A model generated the notes under the pieces. That model was not told the origin of the DNA and made no database searches. It saw only the letters and a list, made by a program, of their open reading frames with translations. The position numbers were made by a program, and so were the translations under genes. 64,000 bases of DNA from Molossus alvarezi (lineage: Eukaryota > Chordata > Mammalia > Chiroptera > Molossidae). This document shows positions 1 to 13,299 of the stretch, one piece after another (within the stretch, counting starts at the first letter, position 1; every line of letters begins with the position of its first letter). The stretch spans positions 48,610,571-48,674,570 of the forward strand of contig CM073891.1 of the NCBI GenBank assembly GCA_037176705.1, written 5' to 3'.

Positions 1-564
1 TTCCAATCTATTTTAATAATACTATACTAATGAATTAAAATGAAAATTAAAAGTTACTTCTATGTTTGTCTGTAAGGTTAGGTTATCATCACAAAAATAC
101 CTTCTTAAAAGAGGAGACATTAACACTTTGAAAATATACCAATGGACAAAGACAGAAGTTAAGGAAAAATTAGACTTAAAAACAAACTAAATGTTCATCA
201 CTAAGAGAATGTATACATTACATGATACATTCATAAAATGTAGTAAACCAGCCTATATACAACAGTTAAAATGAATGATTTAGAGATACATGTATCCTCA
301 CGGATTAAACTTCAAAAGAATATTTTGTATTGTTTATGAATACATACATGTATAATAAAATACAAAATCTTGTTTAGAATGAAAAATACCAAATTTAGGA
401 TGGAGGAAGGTAACTAAATCAAACAGGAATACATAAGGTGCTTTACCTGGACCCATAATGATAATGTAGCCAAAGCAAATTAGGTTACATATTAAGATTT
501 AACAAGATTGGATGGGATGATCATTATGTTATTCTTTTCATACTTGAAATAGTACCAAATTTTT

Positions 565-857
565 TTGTTTGTTTGTTAATCCTCACCTGAGGATTTTTCT
601 CTACTGATTTTTTTTACAGACTGGAACGGGGGGAGGGAGGAAAGAGAAAGGAAGGAAGGAAGGAAGGAAGGAAGGAAGGAAGGAAGGAAGGAAGGAAGGA
701 AGTCAATGTTAGAGAGACACATGGATTGGTTGCCTCCCACACGCAGACAGGGTAGAACCTGCAACCCAGGTACATGTCCTTGAAAGAGAATTGAATCCGT
801 GTCCATGTCGGTGCACAGGCCGAGACTCTAACCACTGAGGCATACCGGCCAGGGCAA
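565..857 (-). mobile_element. Ves-type SINE with internal (GGAA)n
   Basis: Reverse-oriented SINE with the CCTCACCTGAGG tail motif at the left and GCCAGGGC head at the right. It is flanked by the imperfect target duplication AGTACCAAATTTT (551) / AGTGCCAAATTTT (860). A (GGAA)n tract at about 649-700 replaces the usual GA-rich segment. Confidence 0.9.
649..700 (+). repeat. (GGAA)n microsatellite
   Basis: About 13 uninterrupted GGAA units inside the SINE. GGAA arrays can act as ETS-factor binding clusters; no evidence of function here. Confidence 0.95.
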
Positions 858-1379
858 GCAGTGCCAAATTTTAAAATGCTTTTCAAAATAATTGGTCTTA
901 AAGATTATAATTAGCATAAGCAAGCAACAGCAATGTGAAGGAGTATCTAGGTTGCATCAAGATGTCAGAAGAGCCCCAAAAGAATCACAATCCTGCCTAC
1001 AAAAATAAGTCCTCACTCGGACATATATAATAAAGGATATTCACATTCATCCTTTCATGTGTATTCCAGAAACTACTTGTGGTAATATAAGCATTAACTA
1101 ATCTACAACTGCCAAAAATATGAAAGGGAGAGAAATAATCCTTTGCTCACTAGAAATGGCATGAAGCAAATTCAGTGTAATTTCTGCTGCTTTAGTTAAT
1201 AACTCTATCTCTATTTTTACTCAAAAAACAAATTATCAGAAAACACCCATTAAAATAAGGAGGTAATTCTAGGGGAAACATTAATCTGCACTAATTTACT
1301 TGTTTACAAAAGTTATTCACAAATATTAATCCTCTATAATCTGGAGAGTGACATCGCATGGCACTTTTTTCTGGCTCTC

Positions 1380-1700
1380 TCTACTTAACATCAGAATTTG
1401 GCATTCTCCACCGTTCAGAGACTTTAGGTATGCCATTCCTTCTGCCTGAATTGCCCTTCATGCTCCATAAGCCATTTACTTCTCATTTTATTGGTCTCAG
1501 CTAAAATGATCCAATCTCAAAGAGGCCTTCAGGGAACCAAGCTATTTTAGTAGTATTCACTTATGTACTTATTTCCCTCTCTCCCCCATACATTGGAACT
1601 GGAGTGTTCCAGTACCCATTTCATTCAAGGAGGGTTAGAACCTGATGCAACGTCTGGCATATAATGAGGGTCCAATGGATATAGTCTGATTAAATTTGAT
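1380..1700 (+). mobile_element. L2 3'-end remnant
   Basis: Shows the diverged L2 pattern: CTGCCTGAATTGCCCTTCATG, then GAGGCCTTCAGGGAACC, ending in a GTCTGGCATATAATGAGGG-like tail. Old and degraded. Confidence 0.6.
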
Positions 1701-3839
1701 ATTTTTAATATACTTCACAATTATGTAATTACAAATCCCTGTGTGGTGGGAACTTCTATAAAACATCTGTAATTTACTCCTGTTGCACTATGTATTTTTC
1801 TTACGGATTATAGAACTAATAATAACTTAGTGAGTGGTCAAAGTGCTTGAAACAGTGCCTAGAATAAAAGAAGCATGATATAAAATTATGACCAGAAAAA
1901 CATTCAGAGATCATCTACTTATTCCCTGCTCTAGTAACCATCATTAATTTTACACACAAATCATTATTTTTTCCAGGATTTATATGACATACAATTACAA
2001 GTCTGACAATCATCTTAATATATCCATATTTAACTTAGTAAAATAAAATTAACTTACAAAAGAAAATTAGAATCTCAACTAATGACAACTCTGCAAAACC
2101 ACAATACTTAATTTCGTTTTCCTTCCCTGCTTATCAAATTGTCATAGAAAAAAAAATGGTCACTGGAATTTCAAAATAATCTAACATGTAAAAGTAAAAA
2201 AAGAGTAAGTCAGAAAATATTAAGCAACATCAAAGGCAAGAACTCCTTCCTCACCATCATTATTTATGATAAATCACAAAACAGTTGTATTAAGTTAATG
2301 CTTCATGGGTCTTCCCATAGTGGAATCTCATTTGGAGAAAATTCTACTAAGGATATTTGCCTATACTTAATAAAAATAGAATTATGAATTCAGGAATATC
2401 AATGTGTTTAAATTAAGTACTGATGGATGTCTGAGACTCATCTAATGAATTGTGCCCTTTGGAAAAGATTATTTTTTTAAAGTTAGAAATAATTTACTTT
2501 ATTAAATGACACATTTTGGGCCTTTTGACTTCAAAGCCATTTTTTTACTCAAACACAAATTCTAAGGAAACATTAATAATACAGGAAACTTGAAAAAGAA
2601 ACAATGTTTTGTTTTTTTTTAATTCAATTTATCTGGAAATATCTTAGGGTAGTATGAGTTTTAAGAAGATAAAAGGAAAACATGAAATAATAAGAATTAT
2701 TGATCGATCACATTTGTATATGTGTCATAGAAATGTCTGTGTACCTTTGGTCACACAGCTAACTTCAACAGACTTATTCAGTCTTATACCTTATTGTGTT
2801 TTAAGGTGAAATATCTTCTTTAGGAGAAATAGAAAAATAAATTCTTTCAGCAATTTTAATAATATATGCAGATATTTCACTTTACTTTGTTTTCTTGTAT
2901 ATTAACTCCATAAAGCAGATGCTTTATTTAGTAAGATTTAAATATCATACAAACTCCATCTATAATTTTACCTAATACAGCTTTCATTTATAATCATAAC
3001 ACTAATAATAAGGCACCCAAACAAAATCATACCATGGCTGAAAAATTATCACCTGGCTATAGAAGCTACCTAACACTCAAAATTAACCTTTTCATAGGCA
3101 ATCAAAAGAAGCTGGTTTTAATTACCTGAAAAGTGCATCCACATTTTTCCAAATTGAGATTTGAATATTCTCAAGTTTATAACAGTAGAAATGACTGCGA
3201 GTTCTAGATTGTTTATCACCTTCTTAATATTTTATTGAACTCTACTCTTTCCATTAATTTAATATCAAGAAAAGAACTGTTGCAACTAATGACACAGGTC
3301 AAAACACAGACCTGGACAAAGGCTTCTAAATCTTGGTCATGGCCTTCTCAATAGCATGAAAATGTTTGAGAGGTACTCAATAAGTATGTCAGTTGAATAA
3401 ATAAATAAAAAATAAGCAAATGAATCATCAAGAAACAGAACTCAAGAACTTTAGTAGGAGTACCTAATCACTCCTCCTGTAGCACAAATATTACCAGTGT
3501 AAAAAATTACATTTACCTATAAATTTTCAACACAAATAGAAGTTTAAATTAAGCAAACATGTAACGACTACCAGGTATAGAATAGGTTCTATGGTATGAG
3601 GAATGATACAGACAAGATTGAAGTCTTTATTTTTAAGTAATCCATGATCTAGAACTACCTGAAATCAAAAAGGTCAATTACAAAATTTGTATTGATACTC
3701 ATGAGATACACAAACTCCTCATCCTAACAGTTATATCTCTGCAAGGTATCAGAATGCCCTCCATTTTCATAGCCTTACTCATATAAACACACACTTCAGA
3801 CACAAAGTCTAATTGCTATGGTCACTATAGCTTAATAAA

Positions 3840-3960
3840 ATTTGGATTCAATTTCCTGCACATTAGATATTTACATATCCTTAATCCAATTACTTAATTT
3901 TTGTGAATCTCAGTTTCCCCACCTGCAAATCTCATAGGAATAGTATGAGTATAAAATTAG
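3840..3960 (+). mobile_element. MIR remnant
   Basis: Core-like CTCAGTTTCCCCACCTGCAAAT near 3909-3930 preceded by a tRNA-related region. Diverged. Confidence 0.55.
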
Positions 3961-6581
3961 AAACATAATTGTTTATAAAAAGGAAAATACCAAGAATCTT
4001 TTAAGCCTATGTTTCCCAAACAGTGGTCTGAGGCACCCTGGAAAGCTATGATGAACTCACAGAAACACTATATTAGAATTTTCTAGAAAATCATAGCAAC
4101 ACGCATTGTACACTACATGAACTGCTACTATGATATTTTTTGGACTTAATTTCTTAATAAAACACGTATTAGATACTTTGTTTTGACTGGGATTTCTGTG
4201 AAAACATTACTAAGAATGAAGGGCACCGTGAACCCAGAAAGTTCAGAATGCCTTGTTTTGGACCAGTGATTCCCCGCCATCTTCCCTCCTGTCTGGTTTG
4301 ACAAAACCATCCAAACAGTATTTGCTTCTTTGTCTTTGCCAATCTTGTTCCACAGAAACCAAGAAATACCGTTCCCTGCTTATTCAATTTTTAAAGCTGA
4401 ATTAGTAGGATCACTATTCACAAGTGAACAAAACAAAACAAAACACCTAACTCTGACAAACAGTCAAAAAAGGGAGGAATGTTTGGTGGTATGTGATAGT
4501 TCTCAAAATCAGCAGAAAGTTGCAGAAACAGTCTGAAAATAGAGAGAAAACTAGGAGGTTGGGCAGAAGAAACCAGAGTCAAATTCAAGATTAGAAGTGC
4601 CAGGTAAAACTACGTGCTGGCAGTGTTCCCACCACAACCCTGCTCAAAGCAGTGGCTGACCTCCACCCCCAAAGGCAAGTGTCAATTCTACACTGGCATA
4701 TCTTAGCATTACTCAAGGTGCCAAGTCCCTTAAATCCCGTTAGACCAGCCTTAGTTTGCATGGACTAGGGAGGAGGAGCATTTGTCCTTCCCCATCCATA
4801 ATATGAGGCAAGGCTGTGTCTCCCACCAAAATTACCCAATGAACATTAACTTAAACTAGAATGATGCTCAGATTGTGAAAAACCAAAACAACACAGCAAA
4901 TGTTCATCACAAAAGCGCTGCCCACCTTCACAGACAACTCAAGGTCCACTTTAGCAAAGAGAATACTTTGATGTACTCATCAAACCCCTCATTCCTCTAT
5001 ATTTTTATGACCACATATTTTGTACTTTAAGTATAGTAATTACCATTTCCTAACTGTTATTAGCCATTTTTATAGGTTTTCCTATTTTACTGGGTTATGA
5101 GTTTTATGAGGACAGATGCTATATTATTCATTTTTCTAAAATCTTCCAAAGCATTTAAAATTTTAACTGAATTTTACATGAAGCAGTAAAATATCTAAGG
5201 AAAGAAAGATGTAGGTTTATTTTATTTCTCATGGTTATTCAATTTTAATAGACTGTAACAAATTTAACCAGGTCAACATTTCTAGAAACATGTCTCAAAT
5301 AATACACACAGATCCCTAGACGCATTCATGAAAATAAATATGAGAAAGGTTATGAACAGCCCTTTACTGGAAGTTTTTCACACACATTAATAACATTCAA
5401 AATTCTGAGTATTCTCTGCTGTAAGAAAAAAATATTTAACTTAGTTTAACCAAGATGATCCAATATATCAAACATATGTGCATATTAATTGTGTGATTGA
5501 TCACTTTTACCTAGCTTTCTAGTATCACTTAAAAATCTGTCAGCCTGAAGATTTTTACCAGCTGGTTTTATAGTTAAAGCACTATACAATAAGCTAGTAA
5601 ATATACCTAAAATATTTGAAGGCATGAATCAAATACAACTCATTGAATGTTTTAAAAAAGAAAAAGAGTAGCTAATATATACACTGATTTAAGCTTTCTT
5701 CATCTTTGTCAATGTGATTTTTTTCTTTCTGCTCATCCTCATAGATCTGTGTACCCATATATTGCCTTATTGTGTAATTCTGTGCACAATTAAGTGAAAA
5801 AAGAAAATCTAATATTAATTGTAAAATGATTTTTTTTCTATCTAAATCAGTGTTCCAGATTTTTCATTTTAGGATTTAGATCCCATCCTCGTGAATATCA
5901 ACTGCTGTAGCTATGTCAGCCAATAACTACATCAAAGAAAAGTTATCAAAGATTATCTTATGGGTCAAACTCTTAGCCTTTGTTGCCTTGGGAAGTACCT
6001 TTCTCTCTTCAAAAAACTCATAACCTATTATAAGATCACAAATAAATTTCATAACACTGAAAACAATTAAATATATTTCTTACCAAGAGCCATCCCACTT
6101 TTTTTAAAGAAATGGTACAAGCAGTGTTGAAAACAAAGAAATTTACTACCTATTAATTGCAAATGGATGTTCGCCAGAATTATTAAAGAAGCTGCATATC
6201 GTCAGCCAGGCACCTGTGCGCCTAGATTTATCCTGTCATTGACAAAAGGAACAGGAAGAGAACACATCTAGACATCAGCACTTTCACGTCACACTGTCAT
6301 GCCTGGCTGAATTCCATTTAGCACCTGCGGGAGTTAAGTGCTGTGAAGAACAAAATTTAATATTAAATTAAGCCCAAGACCTACGCAAATCCATTTCACC
6401 TCAGTCTACCCTTCTTTCATTTGTCAAATACAAAAACAAAAAAAAAGGTTTGCTTTATTTAAGCCTTAGCTGAGATTTAGATATGACTTAAATTCTACAT
6501 TAATCATTATTAAAGTATAAAAAAGTCAATTATAAGTCACCTTTAAATCAACTTTGAATTGGCATTTAGAATTTTTAAATA

Positions 6582-6871
6582 GCCATGGCCGGTTTGGCTC
6601 AGCGGTTAGAGCGTCAGTCTTCAGTCCAGAGAGACCGGGGTTCGGTTCCCCCTAAGGGCATGTACCTTGGTTGCAGTTTATCCCCGGCCCTGGTTCGCGT
6701 ACCTCAGTTGCAGTTTGTCCCCAGCCCTGGATGGGCTATGCGGGTGCAACCACTCGATGTGTCCCTTTCATATCAATGTTTCTCTCTCTCTCTCTTCCTC
6801 TCTCTCCCTCCCACTCTATCTGAACAAAAAATAGAAAAATGTCCTCGGGTGAGGATTAAAAAAAAATAATT
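6582..6871 (+). mobile_element. Ves-type SINE with internal 37-bp duplication
   Basis: Full head-to-tail copy. The segment from GTACCTTGGTTGCAG to GCCCTGG occurs twice in tandem (6662 and 6699), making the copy longer than its neighbours. The tail is GTCCTCGGGTGAGGATT plus A's. Confidence 0.92.
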
Positions 6872-7946
6872 AATTGACTTGAGAAAGGAAGAAGCAAGAA
6901 ATGATTAGTGAGAAAATGATGAATTTTCTTTTCCTTTGCTCTAGTTGGTATATTAGATCCTAAACCCATATTTATTTGGTCATTTTCATACCATATATTT
7001 GAACTGTTATTCTAGCATATAGCATCCATGTACCTATGGATGTATCTACTTACCTACTTATCTTTCTACCTATCAATATATCTATAATAATTAAAACATT
7101 TTATGAGAAACTGAAATACCTTCTAATAAAAAGTTCAACTTGAAACTACAATTTTAAGTTCAATTTCCTACTTTCTATGCTATCAAAAATTAAATGTAAT
7201 TTTATACTCAAATTTTATCTTTAAAAATATCCAAATTAGATGTAAAATATTTTATGAATACTTAATATAAGTACATAATTCTAAGACGGAACTCCACTCT
7301 TAGTTTTTAATCATTAAAGGCAATAAAAGCTCAATATTTTTCATGAGTTATGTTGTTTTTATTAAGAAAAATACATTCATCCTCCTTGATTTTTTATATA
7401 CGTCACCATTGCATTAATCAACCTCCTTCATGAATTCTTATCGGAATCAGGGTTATGTCTGCAAAATACACTAGACCATGTATGGCTACTTGAAATGGCT
7501 CTAAAATAACTAATACTACTTTTAAAGTTTGGATTTGGTCATTTCTGGACCTGCTGCCTGCATCTGTCCCTTTGCTTTCAGCCTCCTCACTATGGTGTGT
7601 CTATAACTAAAAATCACAGATCTAAGTAGCTGCCCCACCTTTCAAGTTCTCACACTCACATCTATACCCACACTTTTACCCTCTACCTCAGCAGGTTGAC
7701 TAAACAGGTGCTTGTAATTCTATTAGACTTGCAATGTGTCCCAAGCAAACCCTTTTATAATTCTACAGCTTTTCCCTCTGTTCTTCTAATTGCCAGCTTT
7801 ACCCTAATTATACTTTTTTCTTAAAATAATTCCCCAAAAGATGTGCCTGTGACTATGATAAAGTGAGGTGGTGCCACATTTCCTGCTCTCTGTTGCTCCT
7901 TTATGTAGCTCGCTGACCCCCCCCCCCCAACAAACTACTCTCCACA

Positions 7947-8188
7947 TTTTTTTTTTATCCTCACCCGAGGACATTTTTTCCCCCATTTTTTGTTCAGATA
8001 GAGTGGGAGGGAGAGGGAGAGAGAGAAACATCAACGTGAAAGGGACACATCGAGTGGCTGCAACCTGCACGACCAACCAGGGCCGGTGACAAACTGCAAC
8101 CGAGGTACATGCCCTTAGTGGGAACCAAACCCAGGTCTCTCTGGACTGCAGGCCAACGCTCCAACCACTGAGCCAAACTGGCCAGGGC
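7947..8188 (-). mobile_element. Ves-type SINE
   Basis: Reverse-oriented full copy flanked by the direct repeat ACTACTCTCCAC (7935 and 8190). A run of about 11 C's lies just left of it (7918-7928). Confidence 0.92.
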
Positions 8189-8377
8189 ACTACTCTCCAC
8201 TTCTGAAATCTCTAATGTTTATTTACCTTGCCAATGTATGAATCCCAATTTCAGAGACCTTCAAACACCCTCCTTAAAGCCTAACTTACAGCCCCTTTTC
8301 CACTCTACCTTCAGTGGCCTTGACATTAATGTAGTTCATCTTTCCAGCTGCCTGGCTTCATAATAAATAAAATGTAG

Positions 8378-8646
8378 CCCTGGCCAGTGCGGCTCTGTGG
8401 TTCGAGTGTTGTCCGAGCACCAAAGAACTGCCAGTTCCATTCCCAGACAAGAGCACGTACCTGGGTTGCAGGTTCAAACTGGGGCAGGTGCTGGAGGTAA
8501 CCAATCGATGTGTCCTCTCATATACATAATGTTTATTTGTTTCTCTCCCTCTCTCTACCCCTCACCTCCCTAGCTTTCATTTATCTAAAAATCAATGGAA
8601 AAAATATCCTCAGGTGAGGATTAACAACAACAACAACAACAACAAA
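8378..8646 (+). mobile_element. Ves-type SINE, diverged subfamily
   Basis: GCCCTGGCCAGTGCGGCTC head, ATATCCTCAGGTGAGGATT tail and an (AAC)n tail instead of pure A. More diverged than the GCTAAGGGCA-type copies. Confidence 0.9.
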
Positions 8647-9221
8647 AAACTGTCATCTTCAAAGACTGTTATTTCAGTGATGTTTTGCCACCTGCAGATA
8701 TGCTACTCCTCCAATGTTAACATTATACTCTTCACATTCTAGTCGATGATTCCATAGCACGAGCTACAGCCTTTCACTACCATATATACTTTAAAAATAT
8801 TTTTAAAAAATTAATATAAATGTATCATTTTAATCCATCTATTTTCATGTGAGAATGGTCTTACCAGTCATTATAATAGCAAAATCACATTTGAATTAAT
8901 ATTACATTACAAATATATAATTTATCAAAATCCTGTTCAGTTATTATTTCAATGACTTTATAACATCCCATCAAACTTTGAAAGGTAATCTTGCCAATGA
9001 ACTAAGATCACTAAATTTGGTGCCAGGCTGGTATAAATTTCCTATCCTGCAATTCACATTGCAGTGGGAATTCAGCCACTTCTTTGTGCTAAGTATCCCC
9101 ATAGGTAGAATTCAAGAACAATAATGCATCCTTATGTGATTTTTGTATATTTAGTGCTTGGAACCCAGCACCCAAATAGGTGCTTAATAAGTATTCGATT
9201 ATATAAATTACAATGTGCCGT

Positions 9222-9462
9222 GTTTTCTTTTTCTTTTATCCTCACCAGAGGACATTTTTGCATTTATCTTCAGATAGAGCAGGAGGAAAAGAAAGAGAAA
9301 CATCAGTGTGAGAAAGACACATTGAGTGGTTGCCACCCACATGACCCCAACCAGGGCCAGGGACAAACTACAACCGAGGTATGTGCCCTTAACGGGAACT
9401 GAACCCGAGACTCTTTGGTCCGAGGGCCGATGCTCTAACCACTGAGCATACTGATCAGGGCT
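9222..9462 (-). mobile_element. Ves-type SINE
   Basis: Reverse copy with tail CCTCACCAGAGGAC at left and head CTGATCAGGGC at right. Flanks GCCGTGTTTT / GCTGTGTTTT suggest a short imperfect target duplication. Confidence 0.9.
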
Positions 9463-9570
9463 GTGTTTTTTATATGTAACCATATCTGTTGCTGGAAATA
9501 TAGGTCCTTATAGTGTTTTGTTTTGTTTTGTTTTTTCTATTTGTTTTTACTACTAAAGAAAAAGGGTGCT

Positions 9571-9795
9571 GCCCTGGCCGGTTTGGCTCAGCGGTTAGAG
9601 TGTCGGCCTGCAATCCTGAGAGACCCGGGTTCGGTTCCCGCTAAGGGCACGTACCTCGGTTGCAGTTTGTCCCCGGCCCTGGTTGGGTTGTGCGGGTGGC
9701 AACTACTCGATGTGTCCCTTTCACGTCGATGTTTCTCTCTCTCTCTCTCTTTCCCTCCCACTCTATCTGAACAAAATATAAAAAAAGAAAAAAGA
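9571..9795 (+). mobile_element. Ves-type SINE lacking the CCTCRGGTGAGG tail
   Basis: Flanked by the perfect 13-bp repeat GAAAAAGGGTGCT (9558 and 9796). The copy stops after CTGAACAAAATATAAAA, so it was probably primed at the internal A-rich stretch. Confidence 0.93.
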
Positions 9796-10751
9796 GAAAA
9801 AGGGTGCTAAAAGCACAGGACTTTTCTACTGTTAAATCACTTGCCTGGTAAAACTCTCAGGAATATTAACCAGATCTAAGAATATAGATGCTCCTTGGTT
9901 CTGAATATGTCTTTTATTTTTTAAGATCTGTAACAATTTATAATACAGGTATTAGAAGATCAGTTTTATTACCATATTATTGGCACTTAATGACTTGTTT
10001 TCCTTAAAAATATCCCTCTCTTACCTTCCCAAAATGCACTTTTAGTTTTTATTTCTCTCTAGTCACTCAATACGCTGTTTTGCCTCCTTCCTCCTTCCCC
10101 ACAAAATCCGGCCTTTCCTAGCTCTCAGACCTCTGTGTTCTTTACTTCCACACTGAAATCTAATTTCATAATTTTGACATAATTTCTATTGTGATGACAT
10201 CCAAAACAACATGATTGTCTCTCACATATCCTCTGAGGTCTAGAATTAAGTAATCTAGTCCCCTCTAAATACTAGTATTCGAATAATTGAACATTATTTC
10301 ACTTTTACTTGGTTTTACAGTCTCTGCCCCAATATCCCAGAGTGAAAACCACTTCCAAAAACCCAGTCAACTGGTAAATCCTGGGAAGTCCATGTCCTCC
10401 TCGAGGGAATCCTACACTTTAATTCTAATACAATCAAGTTCATTTAATAAATTAGTAACATTTAAAAATGTCAAGCATTTAGCTGTAAATTCATAAAGAC
10501 GTCTCAGTACCATCCCAAAGAAAGAGAATGATGCATTATGATTTTATGTGGAGGCATAAAGGCGAGACGCCACCGTAAAGATCACTTCTGGCACTGCTCT
10601 AACTCTTCCTACCTTGGAATTTGAGATAAATTAATTCTGCTTTACGTCCATGTGTCAGTGAAGTGCCCATATATATTTATGTATGCTTGTCCTGTGACAA
10701 AGTCAATTAAATAAATAAATGTGGCTTCTTTTACAAAACGTTATCGGTTTA

Positions 10752-11028
10752 GCCCTGGCCGGTCTGGCTCAGTGGTTAGAGCGTCAGCCTGCAGTCCAGA
10801 CAGACCCGGGTTCGGTTCCCGCTAAGGGCATGTACCTTGGTTGCAGTTTGTCCCTGGCCCTGGTTGGTCGTGCAGGTGGCAGCCACTTGCTGTGTCCCTT
10901 TTGCGTCGATGTTTCTCTCTCCCTCTCTCTCTCTCCCTCTCCCTCTTTCTCTCGGTCTCTCTCTCCCTTCCACTCTATCTGAACAAAAAATAGAAAAAAT
11001 GTCCTCAGGTGAGGATAAAAACAAAAAA
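10752..11028 (+). mobile_element. Ves-type SINE
   Basis: Full copy with extended CTCTCCCTCT region; flanks GTTATCGGTTTA (10740) and GTTATTAGTTTA (11029) form an imperfect target duplication. Confidence 0.93.
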
Positions 11029-11329
11029 GTTATTAGTTTAATAAATTCAATGACTTGTTGCTGTATTACTTAAGATGTATCCCTACCCTCAAGATTTATG
11101 TTTCTTTTATATACACACCTTATTTTTAATTCTCTCTCCTTTAGTGTGGGCAGAAACTGTAAGCAGTATGAGATCTCTCTCCAAGATTAAGTTTCTAGTC
11201 CGTTGACTTTTGAGTAAATCAAAAGAGATACTATCCGTCAAGCTCAATCCAATCAATGGAGTCTTTGTTACTGGCTAAAAAAAATGGGGGAGCCATTAGA
11301 AAAGGAATGCTATCAGCCTTCAAAGACTA

Positions 11330-11620
11330 ACAACGGTCCCTGGCTAACAAGGAAAATGAGACCTCAGTCCTACAATGACAAAGAACTAAATTCTGCCAAC
11401 AACCTAAACAAACTTGGAAGCCGATTCTTCAGCAGAGCCCCCAGATCGGAACACAGCTCCACCCATACCTGGTTTTCAGTCTTATTCAGATTATGATCTG
11501 AGAACCCAGCCGTGCCATACCAGACTTCTGAGCTACACAACCGCAAGGTAATAAATGGGTATTGTTTTAAGCTGCTAAGTTTGTGGCAACATATTATATA
11601 GCAATAGAAAACCAATATCA
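11330..11620 (+). mobile_element. MLT1-type LTR remnant (ERVL-MaLR)
   Basis: Contains the typical MLT1 features GAGACCTCAGTCCTACAA, AATAAATGGGTATTGTTTTA and GCTGCTAAGTTTGTGGCAAC, with an AATAAA signal near the 3' end. It is an old solitary LTR with no internal retroviral genes in the window. Confidence 0.85.
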
Positions 11621-11759
11621 TTACAAAAATTTTTTTTTCTTTACTTTACAACTTAAATTCAGAACAATGTCAGTTTTAAACTGGACTCTATAGGTTTCCT
11701 TTAAATGTTTCAGAACGTTTTAAAAATCGAGAAAATAACATTTTTAAAATTACAAATGA

Positions 11760-12008
11760 GCCCTGGCCGGTATGGCTCAGCGGTTGGAGCGTCGGCCTGC
11801 GGTCCCGAGAGACCCGGGTTCGGTTCCCGCTAAGGGCATGTACTTCGGTTGCAGTTTGTCCCCGGCCCTGGTTGGTCGTGCGGGTGGCAGCCACTCGATG
11901 TGTCCCTTCACGTCGATGTTTCTCTCACTCTCTCTCTCTTCCTCTCTCTCCCTCCCACTCTATCTGTACAAAAAATGGAAAAATGTCCTCGAGTGAGGAT
12001 AAAAAAAT
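11760..12008 (+). mobile_element. Ves-type SINE, young-looking
   Basis: Flanked by a perfect 14-bp target duplication AAAATTACAAATGA (11746 and 12009). The A-box-like (TGGCTCAGCGG) and B-box-like (GGTTCGGTTCCCG) parts are intact. Confidence 0.95.
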
Positions 12009-12424
12009 AAAATTACAAATGATATGACTGTTTATTATTGTGTAAGTTAAGTAACATTCTGTCAAAAAATTATATTTACAATTTCCCTGAGGGTGACAGA
12101 GTGTTTTAATTAGTAAATATATGCTTATTTTTAAAGTACTGGGTAAATCATTTAGCTACTGACTGGGCTTCATTTAGCAAAAAAAGTCATTATGATATAA
12201 AATCTTTATTTAAATATATTTCTTTTAGAAATACAAATATGTGAACAACTTATTTAAATGTCAGGAAAGAAAATAAATCTCAAACCATAGCTGACATGAA
12301 TTAAGGAATTTGGCTATAAAGTTTCAGTGAGAATTTCTCATGTCAACATATTTTCACTGGTAATCACTTCTCAACAATTTTCTAAGTTTTTCCAAGTATA
12401 CTCATGTTAGGAAAATCCAAGATA

Positions 12425-12618
12425 GCCCTGGCTGGTTTGGCTCAGCGGTTACAGCGTCAGCTCACAGACCAAAAGGTCTCAGGTTTGATTCCCAGACCTG
12501 GTTGGGGTCTTGCAGGAGGCAATCAATGGATATGTGTGTGTGTATCTCTCTCTCCCTCCCTCCCTTCCACTCTCTCTAAAAATCAATCCTCAGGTGAGTA
12601 CTAACAACAACAACAAAA
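12425..12618 (+). mobile_element. Ves-type SINE, short diverged copy
   Basis: Head GCCCTGGCTGGTTTGGCTC; the middle lacks the GTACCT...GTTGCAG segment; the end has CCTCAGGTGAGTA and (AAC)n. A short (GT)n sits at 12532-12543. Confidence 0.85.
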
Positions 12619-13083
12619 AGATAAGAAAATTCATGATAAAATGTCTCCCATTAAAAGTCTTCAAAATTTTGGAGATACTTGGCTTCTTTTCATATGTAAA
12701 GAACACATTCATATTAATATACTACAATCACAGAGAAAAGCTCATTAAATAAGTACAAACAGAAACACTGTTGACACCGCAAACAGAAGAACATGGCAAT
12801 GCATGTGTTTTCCTCTTAGCCAGGGCCCTTTACTTTATACCACATTATATAAAATAATCCAAAGTAAACTTTCAAGCCTGGAATAAATGCTTACACTTGC
12901 TATTTAACATCAAAATACATTTCATTAAGTAGTGCAACTCTTCTTACAAGTAAAATTTCACTTGGAAAAGAATCATTTTTATCTTGTCTATTTAGCAAAA
13001 GGTGTATCTTGATACCACGTGCCTTCGAGATTTGGCAACTGTAGCTATCAAAATGAGTATTTGAACTCTTCTAATTCTTCTTC

Positions 13084-13127
13084 TTTTTTTTTATCCTCAC
13101 CGGAGGACATTTTTCCATTTTTTGTTC

Positions 13128-13158
<31 letters not shown>

Positions 13159-13280
13159 CATCGATGTGAAAAGGGCCGGGGACAAACTGTAACCGAGGTA
13201 CACACCCTTAGCGGAAACCGAACCTGGGTCTCTGTGGACCGCAGGTCGATGCTCTAACGCTGAGCCAAACCAGCCAGGGC
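13084..13280 (-). mobile_element. Ves-type SINE with internal deletion
   Basis: Reverse copy flanked by CTTCTAATTCTTC (13069) / CCTCTAATTCTTA (13287). The part between ATCGATGTGAAA and GGGCCGGGGACAAACTG is missing relative to full copies. Confidence 0.9.
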
Positions 13281-13299
13281 TGAAGTCCTCTAATTCTTA

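Noticed and set aside
11330..11620. Possible endogenous retrovirus with genes
   Set aside because: Only a solitary old LTR is visible; no gag, pol or env sequence adjoins it.
11760..11832. tRNA-like A and B boxes suggesting tRNA genes (here and in about 40 other places)
   Set aside because: They are the tRNA-derived heads of Ves SINEs, with SINE bodies, A-tails and target duplications; no folded mature tRNA ends are present.
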